A stretch of 64,000 nucleotides of DNA from Desmodus rotundus (taxonomy: Eukaryota > Chordata > Mammalia > Chiroptera > Phyllostomidae): positions 310,001 through 374,000 of the forward strand of contig NW_026527291.1 in the NCBI RefSeq assembly GCF_022682495.2, in the 5' to 3' direction. The notes beneath the pieces were generated by a model. The model was not told the DNA's origin. It did not search any database and saw only the letters and a list, made by a program, of their open reading frames with translations. The position numbers were made by a program, and so were the translations under genes. This document shows, one piece after another, positions 10,456 through 23,830 of this stretch; within the stretch, counting starts at the first letter, position 1, and every line of letters starts with the position of its first letter.

Positions 10456-12885
10456 AATAAGCAGCCCTCTGCCTCCACGGGGCTCAAAAACCTGGGCCCG
10501 TTGTGCGAGCACCTGGCGTTCGTGCAGGCAAACCCGCAGACCCCTCTGGCCCGAACCCACCACTGCGAAGATCCCACTTTTCTTCCATCAGTAAAGGGGT
10601 CCTCCTTGAGGAGTGGAGGAACACGGGGAAGCCCCCAGGAGATGGCTTTTCTCCGAGCCGCGCCTGGCTCCTTTCGGGCCTATACGTGGGCCGCGCGTGC
10701 GCACTCAGGCTCCCCACAACAGGCCTCCCTCGGGTCACGGGGCCCACCCTTGAGGTGTCTCCTGACCCACCCTTGAGGGGTCACGTGACCCACCCACGGG
10801 GGGTCTCGTGACGCACCCCTGAGGGGTCACGTGACCCACCCCTGGGGGGTCTCGTGACCCACCCTTGAGGGGTCAGGTGACCCACCCCTGAGGGGTCACG
10901 TGACCCACACCTGCGGGGTCACGTGACCCAACCCTGGGGGGTCTCGTGACGCACCCCTGAGGGGTCACGTGACCCACCCCTGGGGGGTCTCGTGACCCAC
11001 CTCTGAGGGGTCACGTGACCCACCCTTGAGGGGTTTCGTGACCCACCCTTTTGGGGTCACGTGACCCACCCTTTTGGGGTCTCGTGACCCAGCCTTGGGA
11101 GGTCACCTGTCCCACCCTGGAGGGGTCAGGTGACCCGCCCTTGAGAGGTCACAGCAGTTTCACAGGGTCCCTGCGCACCTGTCCATGGAAACAGAAGCCC
11201 TCCCTGCCACTCAGAGGACCGTGCGATTTCCCCTAGGCCACACTGCCCAGCAGGACTCTCAGCCCCGCACAGACAGTGTGCTAAGGACAGACTTGGATAC
11301 CGGGGCCCTGGGCGGGGGATTTTCCATGGAACTCTCTAAGGGCCCGGTGCCCTGTGTCGCCCGGGAGTGCCCAAGCCCTTCCTTGACCCCGCAGGACACT
11401 TGCATCCAGCAATAAGCAGCCGTCTGCCTCCACGGGGCTCAAACACCTGGGCCCGGTGTGCGGGAACCTGGCGTACGTGGAGGCAAACCCCCAGACCCCT
11501 CTGGCCCGAACCCACCACTGCGAAGATCCCCCTTTTCTTCCATCCGTAAAGGGGCCCTCCCTGGGGAGTGGAGGAACACGGGGAGGCCCCCAGGAGATGG
11601 CTTTTCTCCGAGCCGCGGCTGGCTCCTTTCGGGCCCATACGTGGGCCGCGCGTGCGCACTCAGGCTCCCCACAACAGGCCTCCCTCGGGTCACGGGGCCC
11701 ACCCTTGTGGTGTCTCCTGACCCACCCATGAGGGGTCAAGTGACCCACGCCCGGGGGGTCTCGTGACCCACCCCTGAGGTGTCACGTGACCCACCCCTGG
11801 GGGGTCTCGTGACCCACACCTGCGGGGTCACGTGACCCACCCCTGGGGGGTCTCGTGACGCACCCCTGAGGGGTCACGTGACCCACCCCTGGGGGGTCTC
11901 GTGACGCACCCCTGAGGGGTCACGTGACCCACCCTTGAGGGGTTTCGTGACCCACCCTTTTGGTGTCACGTGACCCACCCTTTTGGGGTCTCGTGACCCA
12001 CCCTTGGGAAGTCACCTGTCCCACCCTGGAGGGGTCAGGTTACCCGACCTTGAGAGGTCACAGCAGTTTCACAGGGTCCCTGCGCACCTGTCCATGGAAA
12101 CAGAAGCCCTCCCTACCACTCAGAGGACCGTGCGATTTCCCCTAGGCCACACTGCCCAGCAGGACTCTCAGCCCCGCACAGACAGTGTGCTAAGGACAGA
12201 CTTGGATACCGGGGCCCTGGGCGGGGGATTTTCCATGGAACTCTCTAAGGGCCCGGTGCCCTGTGTCGCCCGGGAGTGCCCATGCCCTTCCTTGACCCCG
12301 CAGGACACTTGCCTCCAGCAATGAGCAGCCGTCTGCCTCCACGGGGCTCAAACACCTGGGCCCGGTGTGCGGGAACCTGGCGTACGTGGAGGCAAACCCG
12401 CAGACCCCTCTGGCCCGAACCCACCACTGCGAAGATCCCCCTTTTCTTCCATCCGTAAAGGGGCCCTCCCTGGGGAGTGGAGGAACATGGGGAGGCCCCC
12501 AGGAGATGGCTTTTCTCCGAGCCGCGGCTGGCTCGTTTCGGGCCTATACGTGGGCCGCGCATGCGCACTCAGGCTCCAAAGCACACGCCTTCCTCGGCTC
12601 ACCTGACCCACCCTTTAGAGGTCACAGCAGTTCCACAGGGTCCCTGGGCACCAGTCCGTGGACACAGGAGCCCTCCCTGCCACCTAAAGGACCACGCGAT
12701 TTCCGCTGGGGAACACTCCCCAGAAGCACTCCCAGCCTCGCACAGACACTGTGCGCAGGATAGACTTGTGGACCAGGGGCCTGGGGGGGGGAATTTTCCA
12801 GGGAACTCGCTAAAGGCCAGGTGCCCTCTGTCGCCCTGGGAGTGCCCACGCCATCCCTTAACCCTGCAGGACACTATCATCCAGC
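10456..12885 (+). repeat. HOR unit 6: A-B-C trimer, 2430 bp
   Basis: A 10456-11410, B 11411-12319, C 12320-12885. Tracts about 10737-11151 and 11692-12060. B has a B-type head but an A-type tail (CCGTGCGATTTCC, CAGGACTC). The C landmark is mutated to AATGAGCAGCC at 12320. Confidence 0.95.
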
Positions 12886-14406
12886 AATAAGCAGCCCTCT
12901 GCCTCCACGGGGCTCAAAAACCTGGGCCCGTTGTGCGAGCACCTGGCGTTCGTGCAGGCAAACCCGCAGACCCCTCTGGCCCGAACCCACCACTGCGAAG
13001 ATCCCACTTTTCTTCCATCAGTAAAGGGGTCCTCCTTGAGGAGTGGAGGAACACGGGGAAGCCCCCAGGAGATGGCTTTTCTCCGAGCCGCGCCTGGCTC
13101 CTTTCGGGCCTATACGTGGGCCGCGCGTGCGCACTCAGGCTCCCCACAACAGGCCTCCCTCGGGTCACGGGGCCCACCCTTGAGGTGTCTCCTGACCCAC
13201 CCTTGAGGGGTCACGTGACCCACCCACGGGGGGTCTCGTGACGCACCCCTGAGGGGTCACGTGACCCACCCCTGGGGGGTCTCGTGACCCACCCTTGAGG
13301 GGTCAGGTGACCCACCCCTGAGGGGTCACGTGACCCACACCTGCGGGGTCACGTGACCCAACCCTGGGGGGTCTCGTGACGCACCCCTGAGGGGTCACGT
13401 GACCCACCCCTGGGGGGTCTCGTGACCCACCTCTGAGGGGTCACGTGACCCACCCTTGAGGGGTTTCGTGACCCACCCTTTTGGGGTCACGTGACCCACC
13501 CTTTTGGGGTCTCGTGACCCAGCCTTGGGAGGTCACCTGTCCCACCCTGGAGGGGTCAGGTGACCCGCCCTTGAGAGGTCACAGCAGTTTCACAGGGTCC
13601 CTGCGCACCTGTCCATGGAAACAGAAGCCCTCCCTGCCACTCAGAGGACCGTGCGATTTCCCCTAGGCCACACTGCCCAGCAGGACTCTCAGCCCCGCAC
13701 AGACAGTGTGCTAAGGACAGACTTGGATACCGGGGCCCTGGGCGGGGGATTTTCCATGGAACTCTCTAAGGGCCCGGTGCCCTGTGTCGCCCGGGAGTGC
13801 CCATGCCCTTCCTTGACCCCGCAGGACACTTGCCTCCAGCAATAAGCAGCCGTCTGCCTCCACGGGGCTCAAACACCTGGGCCCGGTGTGCGGGAACCTG
13901 GCGTACGTGGAGGCAAACCCGCAGACCCCTCTGGCCCGAACCCACCACTGCGAAGATCCCCCTTTTCTTCCATCCGTAAAGGGGCCCTCCCTGGGGAGTG
14001 GAGGAACATGGGGAGGCCCCCAGGAGATGGCTTTTCTCCGAGCCGCGGCTGGCTCGTTTCGGGCCTATACGTGGGCCGCGCATGCGCACTCAGGCTCCAA
14101 AGCACACGCCTTCCTCGGCTCACCTGACCCACCCTTTAGAGGTCACAGCAGTTCCACAGGGTCCCTGGGCACCAGTCCGTGGACACAGGAGCCCTCCCTG
14201 CCACCTAAAGGACCACGCGATTTCCGCTGGGGAACACTCCCCAGAAGCACTCCCAGCCTCGCACAGACACTGTGCGCAGGATAGACTTGTGGACCAGGGG
14301 CCTGGGGGGGGGAATTTTCCAGGGAACTCGCTAAAGGCCAGGTGCCCTCTGTCGCCCTGGGAGTGCCCACGCCATCCCTTAACCCTGCAGGACACTATCA
14401 TCCAGC
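12886..14406 (+). repeat. HOR unit 7: A-C dimer, 1521 bp
   Basis: A 12886-13840, C 13841-14406. Tract about 13167-13581. The counterpart of unit 3 at 7925 bp. Confidence 0.95.
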
Positions 14407-16019
14407 AATAAGCAGCCCTCTGCCTCCACGGGGCTCAAACACCTGGGGCCGTTGTGCGAGCACCTGGCGTTCGTGCAGGCAAACCCGCAGACCCCTCTGG
14501 CCCGAACCCACCACTGCGAAGATCCCACTTTTCTTCCATCCGTAAAGGGGTCCTCCTTGAGGAGTGGAGGAACACGGGGCGGCCCCCAGGAGATGGCTTT
14601 TCTCCGAGCCGCGGCTGGCTCCTTTCGGGCCCATACGTGGGCCGCGCGTGCGCACTCAGGCTCCCCACAACAGGCCTCCCTCAGGTCACGGGGCCCACCC
14701 TTGTGGTGTCTCCTGACCCACCCATGAGGGGTCAAGTGACCCACGCCCGGGGGGTCTCGTGACCCACCCCTGAGGTGTCACGTGACCCACCCCTGGGGGG
14801 TCTCGTGACCCACCCTTGAGGGGTCACGTGACCCACCCCTGAGGGGTCACGTGACCCACACCTGCGGGGTCACGTGACCCAACCCTGGGGGGTCTCGTGA
14901 CGCACCCCTGAGGGGTCACGTGACCCACCCCTGAGGGGTCACGTGACCCACACCTGCGGGGTCACGTGACCCAACCCTGGGGGGTCTCGTGACGCACCCC
15001 TGAGGGGTCACGTGACCCACCCCTGGGGGGTCTCGTGACCCACCCCTGAGGGGTCACGTGACCCACCCTTGAGGGGTTTCGTGACCCACCCTTTTGGGGT
15101 CACGTGACCCACCCTTTTGGGGTCTCGTGACCCAGCCTTGGGAGGTCACCTGTCCCACCCTGGAGGGGTCAGGTGACCCGCCCTTGAGAGGTCACAGCAG
15201 TTTCACAGGGTCCCTGCGCACCTGTCCATGGAAACAGAAGCCCTCCCTGCCACTCAGAGGACCGTGCGATTTCCCCTAGGCCACACTGCCCAGCAGGACT
15301 CTCAGCCCCGCACAGACAGTGTGCTAAGGACAGACTTGGATACCGGGGCCCTGGGCGGGGGATTTTCCATGGAACTCTCTAAGGGACCGGTGCCCTGTGT
15401 CGCCCGGGAGTGCCCATGCCCTTCCTTGACCCCGCAGGACACTTGCCTCCAGCAATAAGCAGCCGTCTGCCTCCACGGGGCTCAAACACCTGGGCCCGGT
15501 GTGCGGGAACCTGGCGTACGTGGAGGCAAACCCCCAGACCCCTCTGGCCCGAACCCACCACTGCGAAGATCCCCCTTTTCTTCCATCCGTAAAGGGGCCC
15601 TCCCTGGGGAGTGGAGGAACATGGGGAGGCCCCCAGGAGATGGCTTTTCTCCGAGCCGCGGCTGGCTCGTTTCGGGCCTATACGTGGGCCGCGCATGCGC
15701 ACTCAGGCTCCAAAGCACACGCCTTCCTCGGCTCACCTGACCCACCCTTTAGAGGTCACAGCAGTTCCACAGAGTCCCTGGGCACCAGTCCGTGGACACA
15801 GGAGCCCTCCCTGCCACCTAAAGGACCACGCGATTTCCGCTGGGGAACACTCCCCAGAAGCACTCCCAGCCTCGCACAGACACTGTGCGCAGGATAGACT
15901 TGTGGACCAGGGGCCTGGGGGGGGGAATTTTCCAGGGAACTCGCTAAAGGCCAGGTGCCCTCTGTCGCCCTGGGAGTGCCCACGCCATCCCTTAACCCTG
16001 CAGGACACTATCATCCAGC
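14407..16019 (+). repeat. HOR unit 8: A'-C dimer, 1613 bp
   Basis: A' 14407-15453 (1047 bp), C 15454-16019. Tract about 14688-15194. Counterpart of unit 4 at 7925 bp, with a private CACGGGGCGGCCC near 14580. Confidence 0.95.
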
Positions 16020-18380
16020 AATAAGCAGCCCTCTGCCTCCACGGGGCTCAAAAACCTGGGCCCGTTGTGCGAGCACCTGGCGTTCGTGCAGGCAAACCCG
16101 CAGACCCCTCTGGCCCGAACCCACCACTGCGAAGATCCCACTTTTCTTCCATCAGTAAAGGGGTCCTCCTTGAGGAGTGGAGGAACACGGGGAAGCCCCC
16201 AGGAGATGGCTTTTCTCCGAGCCGCGCCTGGCTCCTTTCGGGCCTATACGTGGGCCGCGCGTGCGCAATCAGGCTCCCCACAACAGGCCTCCCTCGGGTC
16301 ACGGGGCCCACCCTTGAGGTGTCTCCTGACCCACCCTTGAGGGGTCACGTGACCCACCCCCGGGGGGTCTCGTGACGCACCCCTGAGGGGTCACGTGACC
16401 CACCCCTGGGGGGTCTCGTGACCCACACTTGAGGGGTCACGTGACCCAACCCTGGGGGGTCTCGTGACGCACCCCTGAGGGGTCACGTGACCCACCCCTG
16501 AGGGGTCACGTGACCCACACCTGCGGGGTCACGTGACCCAACCCTGGGGGGTCTCGTGACGCACCCCTGAGGGGTCACGTGACCCACCCCTGGGGGGTCT
16601 CGTGACCCACCCCTGAGGGGTCACGTGACCCACCCTTGAGGGGTTTCGTGACCCACCCTTTTGGGGTCACGTGACCCACCCTTTTGGGGTCTCGTGACCC
16701 AGCCTTGGGAGGTCACCTGTCCCACCCTGGAGGGGTCAGGTGACCCGCCCTTGAGAGGTCACAGCAGTTTCACAGGGTCCCTGCGCACCTGTCCATGGAA
16801 ACAGAAGCCCTCCCTGCCACTCAGAGGACCGTGCGATTTCCCCTAGGCCACACTGCCCAGCAGGACTCTCAGCCCCGCACAGACAGTGTGCTAAGGACAG
16901 ACTTGGATACCGGGGCCCTGGGCGGGGGATTTTCCATGGAACTCTCTAAGGGACCGGTGCCCTGTGTCGCCCGGGAGTGCCCATGCCCTTCCTTGACCCC
17001 GCAGGACACTTGCCTCCAGCAATAAGCAGCCGTCTGCCTCCACGGGGCTCAAACACCTGGGCCCGGTGTGCGGGAACCTGGCGTACGTGGAGGCAAACCC
17101 CCAGACCCCTCTGGCCCGAACCCACCACTGCGAAGATCCCCCTTTTCTTCCATCCGTAAAGGGGCCCTCCCTGGGGAGTGGAGGAACACGGGGAGGCCCC
17201 CAGGAGATGGCTTTTCTCCGAGCCGCGGCTGGCTCCTTTCGGGCCCATACGTGGGCCGCGCGTGCGCACTCAGGCTCCCCACAACAGGCCTCCCTCGGGT
17301 CACGGGGCCCACCCTTGTGGTGTCTCCTGACCCACCCATGAGGGGTCAAGTGACCCACGCCCGGGGGGTCTCGTGACCCACCCCTGAGGTGTCACGTGAC
17401 CCACCCCTGGGGGGTCTCGTGACCCACCCTTGAGGGGTCACGTGACCCACCCCTGAGGGGTCACGTGACCCACCCTTTTGGGGTCTCGTGACCCACCCTT
17501 GGGAAGTCACCTGTCCCACCCTGGAGGGGTCAGGTTACCCGACCTTGAGAGGTCACAGCAGTTTCACAGGGTCCCTGCGCACCTGTCCATGGAAACAGAA
17601 GCCCTCCCTGCCACTCAGAGGACCGCGCGATTACCCCTAGGCCACACTGCCCAGCAGCACTCTCAGCCCCGCACAGACAGTGTGCTAAGGACAGACTTTG
17701 ATACCGGGGCCCTGGGCGGGGGATTTTCCATGGAACTCTCTAAGGGCCCGGTGCCCTGTGTCGCCCGGGAGTGCCCAAGCCCTTCCTTGACCCCGCAGGA
17801 CACTTGCATCCAGCAATAAGCAGCCGTCTGCCTCCACGGGGCTCAAACACCTGGGCCCGGTGTGCGGGAACCTGGCGTACGTGGAGGCAAACCCCCAGAC
17901 CCCTCTGGCCCGAACCCACCACTGCGAAGATCCCCCTTTTCTTCCATCCGTAAAGGGGCCCTCCCTGGGGAGTGGAGGAACATGGGGAGGCCCCCAGGAG
18001 ATGGCTTTTCTCCGAGCCGCGGCTGGCTCGTTTCGGGCCTATACGTGGGCCGAGCATGCGCACTCAGGCTCCAAAGCACACGCCTTCCTCGGCTCACCTG
18101 ACCCACCCTTTAGAGGTCACAGCAGTTCCACAGGGTCCCTGGGCACCAGTCCGTGGACACAGGAGCCCTCCCTGCCACCTAAAGGACCACGCGATTTCCG
18201 CTGGGGAACACTCCCCAGAAGCACTCCCAGCCTCGCACAGACACTGTGCGCAGGATAGACTTGTGGACCAGGGGCCTGGGGGGGGGAATTTTCCAGGGAA
18301 CTCGCTAAAGGCCAGGTGCCCTCTGTCGCCCTGGGAGTGCCCACGCCATCCCTTAACCCTGCAGGACACTATCATCCAGC
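16020..18380 (+). repeat. HOR unit 9: A-B-C trimer, 2361 bp
   Basis: A 16020-17020, B 17021-17814 (794 bp), C 17815-18380. Tracts about 16301-16761 and 17302-17555. Copy of unit 5, including the same broken NRF1 site near 18051. Confidence 0.95.
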
Positions 18381-20810
18381 AATAAGCAGCCCTCTGCCTC
18401 CACGGGGCTCAAAAACCTGGGCCCGTTGTGCGAGCACCTGGCGTTCGTGCAGGCAAACCCGCAGACCCCTCTGGCCCGAACCCACCACTGCGAAGATCCC
18501 ACTTTTCTTCCATCAGTAAAGGGGTCCTCCTTGAGGAGTGGAGGAACACGGGGAAGCCCCCAGGAGATGGCTTTTCTCCGAGCCGCGCCTGGCTCCTTTC
18601 GGGCCTATACGTGGGCCGCGCGTGCGCACTCAGGCTCCCCACAACAGGCCTCCCTCGGGTCACGGGGCCCACCCTTGAGGTGTCTCCTGACCCACCCTTG
18701 AGGGGTCACGTGACCCACCCACGGGGGGTCTCGTGACGCACCCCTGAGGGGTCACGTGACCCACCCCTGGGGGGTCTCGTGACCCACCCTTGAGGGGTCA
18801 GGTGACCCACCCCTGAGGGGTCACGTGACCCACACCTGCGGGGTCACGTGACCCAACCCTGGGGGGTCTCGTGACGCACCCCTGAGGGGTCACGTGACCC
18901 ACCCCTGGGGGGTCTCGTGACCCACCTCTGAGGGGTCACGTGACCCACCCTTGAGGGGTTTCGTGACCCACCCTTTTGGGGTCACATGACCCACCCTTTT
19001 GGGGTCTCGTGACCCAGCCTTGGGAGGTCACCTGTCCCACCCTGGAGGGGTCAGGTGACCCGCCCTTGAGAGGTCACAGCAGTTTCACAGGGTCCCTGCG
19101 CACCTGTCCATGGAAACAGAAGCCCTCCCTGCCACTCAGAGGACCGTGCGATTTCCCCTAGGCCACACTGCCCAGCAGGACTCTCAGCCCCGCACAGACA
19201 GTGTGCTAAGGACAGACTTGGATACCGGGGCCCTGGGCGGGGGATTTTCCATGGAACTCTCTAAGGGCCCGGTGCCCTGTGTCGCCCGGGAGTGCCCAAG
19301 CCCTTCCTTGACCCCGCAGGACACTTGCATCCAGCAATAAGCAGCCGTCTGCCTCCACGGGGCTCAAACACCTGGGCCCGGTGTGCGGGAACCTGGCGTA
19401 CGTGGAGGCAAACCCCCAGACCCCTCTGGCCCGAACCCACCACTGCGAAGATCCCCCTTTTCTTCCATCCGTAAAGGGGCCCTCCCTGGGGAGTGGAGGA
19501 ACACGGGGAGGCCCCCAGGAGATGGCTTTTCTCCGAGCCGCGGCTGGCTCCTTTCGGGCCCATACGTGGGCCGCGCGTGCGCACTCAGGCTCCCCACAAC
19601 AGGCCTCCCTCGGGTCACGGGGCCCACCCTTGTGGTGTCTCCTGACCCACCCATGAGGGGTCAAGTGACCCACGCCCGGGGGGTCTCGTGACCCACCCCT
19701 GAGGTGTCACGTGACCCACCCCTGGGGGGTCTCGTGACCCACACCTGCGGGGTCACGTGACCCACCCCTGGGGGGTCTCGTGACGCACCCCTGAGGGGTC
19801 ACGTGACCCACCCCTGGGGGGTCTCGTGACGCACCCCTGAGGGGTCACGTGACCCACCCTTGAGGGGTTTCGTGACCCACCCTTTTGGTGTCACGTGACC
19901 CACCCTTTTGGGGTCTCGTGACCCACCCTTGGGAAGTCACCTGTCCCACCCTGGAGGGGTCAGGTTACCCGACCTTGAGAGGTCACAGCAGTTTCACAGG
20001 GTCCCTGCGCACCTGTCCATGGAAACAGAAGCCCTCCCTGCCACTCAGAGGACCGTGCGATTTCCCCTAGGCCACACTGCCCAGCAGGACTCTCAGCCCC
20101 GCACAGACAGTGTGCTAAGGACAGACTTGGATACCGGGGCCCTGGGCGGGGGATTTTCCATGGAACTCTCTAAGGGCCCGGTGCCCTGTGTCGCCCGGGA
20201 GTGCCCATGCCCTTCCTTGACCCCGCAGGACACTTGCCTCCAGCAATAAGCAGCCGTCTGCCTCCACGGGGCTCAAACACCTGGGCCCGGTGTGCGGGAA
20301 CCTGGCGTACGTGGAGGCAAACCCGCAGACCCCTCTGGCCCGAACCCACCACTGCGAAGATCCCCCTTTTCTTCCATCCGTAAAGGGGCCCTCCCTGGGG
20401 AGTGGAGGAACATGGGGAGGCCCCCAGGAGATGGCTTTTCTCCGAGCCGCGGCTGGCTCGTTTCGGGCCTATACGTGGGCCGCGCATGCGCACTCAGGCT
20501 CCAAAGCACACGCCTTCCTCGGCTCACCTGACCCACCCTTTAGAGGTCACAGCAGTTCCACAGGGTCCCTGGGCACCAGTCCGTGGACACAGGAGCCCTC
20601 CCTGCCACCTAAAGGACCACGCGATTTCCGCTGGGGAACACTCCCCAGAAGCACTCCCAGCCTCGCACAGACACTGTGCGCAGGATAGACTTGTGGACCA
20701 GGGGCCTGGGGGGGGGAATTTTCCAGGGAACTCGCTAAAGGCCAGGTGCCCTCTGTCGCCCTGGGAGTGCCCACGCCATCCCTTAACCCTGCAGGACACT
20801 ATCATCCAGC
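18381..20810 (+). repeat. HOR unit 10: A-B-C trimer, 2430 bp
   Basis: A 18381-19335, B 19336-20244, C 20245-20810. Tracts about 18662-19076 and 19617-19985. Copy of unit 6 without its landmark mutation. One E-box is changed to CACATG at 18983. Confidence 0.95.
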
Positions 20811-22309
20811 AATAAGCAGCCCTCTGCCTCCACGGGGCTCAAAAACCTGGGCCCGTTGTGCGAGCACCTGGCGTTCGTGCAGGCAAACCCGCAGACCCCT
20901 CTGGCCCGAACCCACCACTGCGAAGATCCCACTTTTCTTCCATCAGTAAAGGGGTCCTCCTTGAGGAGTGGAGGAACACGGGGAAGCCCCCAGGAGATGG
21001 CTTTTCTCCGAGCCGCGCCTGGCTCCTTTCGGGCCTATACGTGGGCCGCGCGTGCGCACTCAGGCTCCCCACAACAGGCCTCCCTCGGGTCACGGGGCCC
21101 ACCCTTGAGGTGTCTCCTGACCCACCCTTGAGGGGTCACGTGACCCACCCACGGGGGGTCTCGTGACGCACCCCTGAGGGGTCACGTGACCCACCCCTGG
21201 GGGGTCTCGTGACCCACCCTTGAGGGGTCAGGTGACCCACCCCTGAGGGGTCACGTGACCCACACCTGCGGGGTCACGTGACCCAACCCTGGGGGGTCTC
21301 GTGACGCACCCCTGAGGGGTCACGTGACCCACCCCTGGGGGGTCTCGTGACCCACCTCTGAGGGGTCACGTGACCCACCCTTGAGGGGTTTCGTGACCCA
21401 CCCCTTTTGGGGTCTCGTGACCCAGCCTTGGGAGGTCACCTGTCCCACCCTGGAGGGGTCAGGTGACCCGCCCTTGAGAGGTCACAGCAGTTTCACAGGG
21501 TCCCTGCGCACCTGTCCATGGAAACAGAAGCCCTCCCTGCCACTCAGAGGACCGTGCGATTTCCCCTAGGCCACACTGCCCAGCAGGACTCTCAGCCCCG
21601 CACAGACAGTGTGCTAAGGACAGACTTGGATACCGGGGCCCTGGGCGGGGGATTTTCCATGGAACTCTCTAAGGGCCCGGTGCCCTGTGTCGCCCGGGAG
21701 TGCCCATGCCCTTCCTTGACCCCGCAGGACACTTGCCTCCAGCAATAAGCAGCCGTCTGCCTCCACGGGGCTCAAACACCTGGGCCCGGTGTGCGGGAAC
21801 CTGGCGTACGTGGAGGCAAACCCGCAGACCCCTCTGGCCCGAACCCACCACTGCGAAGATCCCCCTTTTCTTCCATCCGTAAAGGGGCCCTCCCTGGGGA
21901 GTGGAGGAACATGGGGAGGCCCCCAGGAGATGGCTTTTCTCCGAGCCGCGGCTGGCTCGTTTCGGGCCTATACGTGGGCCGCGCATGCGCACTCAGGCTC
22001 CAAAGCACACGCCTTCCTCGGCTCACCTGACCCACCCTTTAGAGGTCACAGCAGTTCCACAGGGTCCCTGGGCACCAGTCCGTGGACACAGGAGCCCTCC
22101 CTGCCACCTAAAGGACCACGCGATTTCCGCTGGGGAACACTCCCCAGAAGCACTCCCAGCCTCGCACAGACACTGTGCGCAGGATAGACTTGTGGACCAG
22201 GGGCCTGGGGGGGGGAATTTTCCAGGGAACTCGCTAAAGGCCAGGTGCCCTCTGTCGCCCTGGGAGTGCCCACGCCATCCCTTAACCCTGCAGGACACTA
22301 TCATCCAGC
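20811..22309 (+). repeat. HOR unit 11: A-C dimer, 1499 bp
   Basis: A 20811-21743 (933 bp), C 21744-22309. Tract about 21092-21484, about 17 copies. One 23-mer is missing and one C is added in CACCCCTTTTGG near 21400; this is the only odd copy number here besides unit 14 and the 794-bp B monomers. Confidence 0.95.
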
Positions 22310-23830
22310 AATAAGCAGCCCTCTGCCTCCACGGGGCTCAAACACCTGGGGCCGTTGTGCGAGCACCTGGCGTTCGTGCAGGCAAACCCGCAGACCCCTC
22401 TGGCCCGAACCCACCACTGCGAAGATCCCACTTTTCTTCCATCCGTAAAGGGGTCCTCCTTGAGGAGTGGAGGAACACGGGGAGGCCCCCAGGAGATGGC
22501 TTTTCTCCGAGCCGCGGCTGGCTCCTTTCGGGCCCATACGTGGGCCGCGCGTGCGCACTCAGGCTCCCCACAACAGGCCTCCCTCGGGTCACGGGGCCCA
22601 CCCTTGTGGTGTCTCCTGACCCACCCATGAGGGGTCAAGTGACCCACGCCCGGGGGGTCTCGTGACCCACCCCTGAGGTGTCACGTGACCCACCCCTGGG
22701 GGGTCTCGTGACCCACCCTTGAGGGGTCACGTGACCCACCCCTGAGGGGTCACGTGACCCACACCTGCGGGGTCACGTGACCCACCCCTGGGGGGTCTCG
22801 TGACGCACCCCTGAGGGGTCACGTGACCCACCCCTGGGGGGTCTCGTGACGCACCCCTGAGGGGTCACGTGACCCACCCTTGAGGGGTTTCGTGACCCAC
22901 CCTTTTGGTGTCACGTGACCCACCCTTTTGGGGTCTCGTGACCCACCCTTGGGAAGTCACCTGTCCCACCCTGGAGGGGTCAGGTTACCCGACCTTGAGA
23001 GGTCACAGCAGTTTCACAGGGTCCCTGCGCACCTGTCCATGGAAACAGAAGCCCTCCCTGCCACTCAGAGGACCGCGCGATTACCCCTAGGCCACACTGC
23101 CCAGCAGCACTCTCAGCCCCGCACAGACAGTGTGCTAAGGACAGACTTGGATACCGGGGCCCTGGGCGGGGGATTTTCCATGGAACTCTCTAAGGGCCCG
23201 GTGCCCTGTGTCGCCCGGGAGTGCCCAAGCCCTTCCTTGACCCCGCAGGACACTTGCATCCAGCAATAAGCAGCCGTCTGCCTCCACGGGGCTCAAACAC
23301 CTGGGCCCGGTGTGCGGGAACCTGGCGTACGTGGAGGCAAACCCCCAGACCCCTCTGGCCCGAACCCACCACTGCGAAGATCCCCCTTTTCTTCCATCCG
23401 TAAAGGGGCCCTCCCTGGGGAGTGGAGGAACATGGGGAGGCCCCCAGGAGATGGCTTTTCTCCGAGCCGCGGCTGGCTCGTTTCGGGCCTATACGTGGGC
23501 CGCGCATGCGCACTCAGGCTCCAAAGCACACGCCTTCCTCGGCTCACCTGACCCACCCTTTAGAGGTCACAGCAGTTCCACAGAGTCCCTGGGCACCAGT
23601 CCGTGGACACAGGAGCCCTCCCTGCCACCTAAAGGACCACGCGATTTCCGCTGGGGAACACTCCCCAGAAGCACTCCCAGCCTCGCACAGACACTGTGCG
23701 CAGGATAGACTTGTGGACCAGGGGCCTGGGGGGGGGAATTTTCCAGGGAACTCGCTAAAGGCCAGGTGCCCTCTGTCGCCCTGGGAGTGCCCACGCCATC
23801 CCTTAACCCTGCAGGACACTATCATCCAGC
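22310..23830 (+). repeat. HOR unit 12: A'-C dimer, 1521 bp
   Basis: A' 22310-23264 (955 bp), C 23265-23830. Tract about 22591-23005. Unlike units 4 and 8, the tail is B-type (CCGCGCGATTACC, CAGCACTC). Confidence 0.95.

Larger units (their letters stand above)
8095..16019 (+). repeat. Superblock 2 (7925 bp): A-B-C, A-B-C, A-C, A'-C
   Basis: Same monomer order as superblock 1. Landmarks from 8095 to 12886 recur exactly 7925 bp later in superblock 3, including the unusual 794-bp B. From 4395 onward superblock 1 also lines up with this block at exactly 7925 bp. Confidence 0.92.
16020..23830 (+). repeat. Superblock 3 (7811 bp): A-B-C, A-B-C, A-C, A'-C
   Basis: A copy of superblock 2 up to 20811, after which the A loses 22 bp net and the A' falls from 1047 to 955 bp with a B-type tail. 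Its first A has GCGCAATCAGG, as do the first A of superblocks 1, 4, 5 and 6. Confidence 0.92.
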
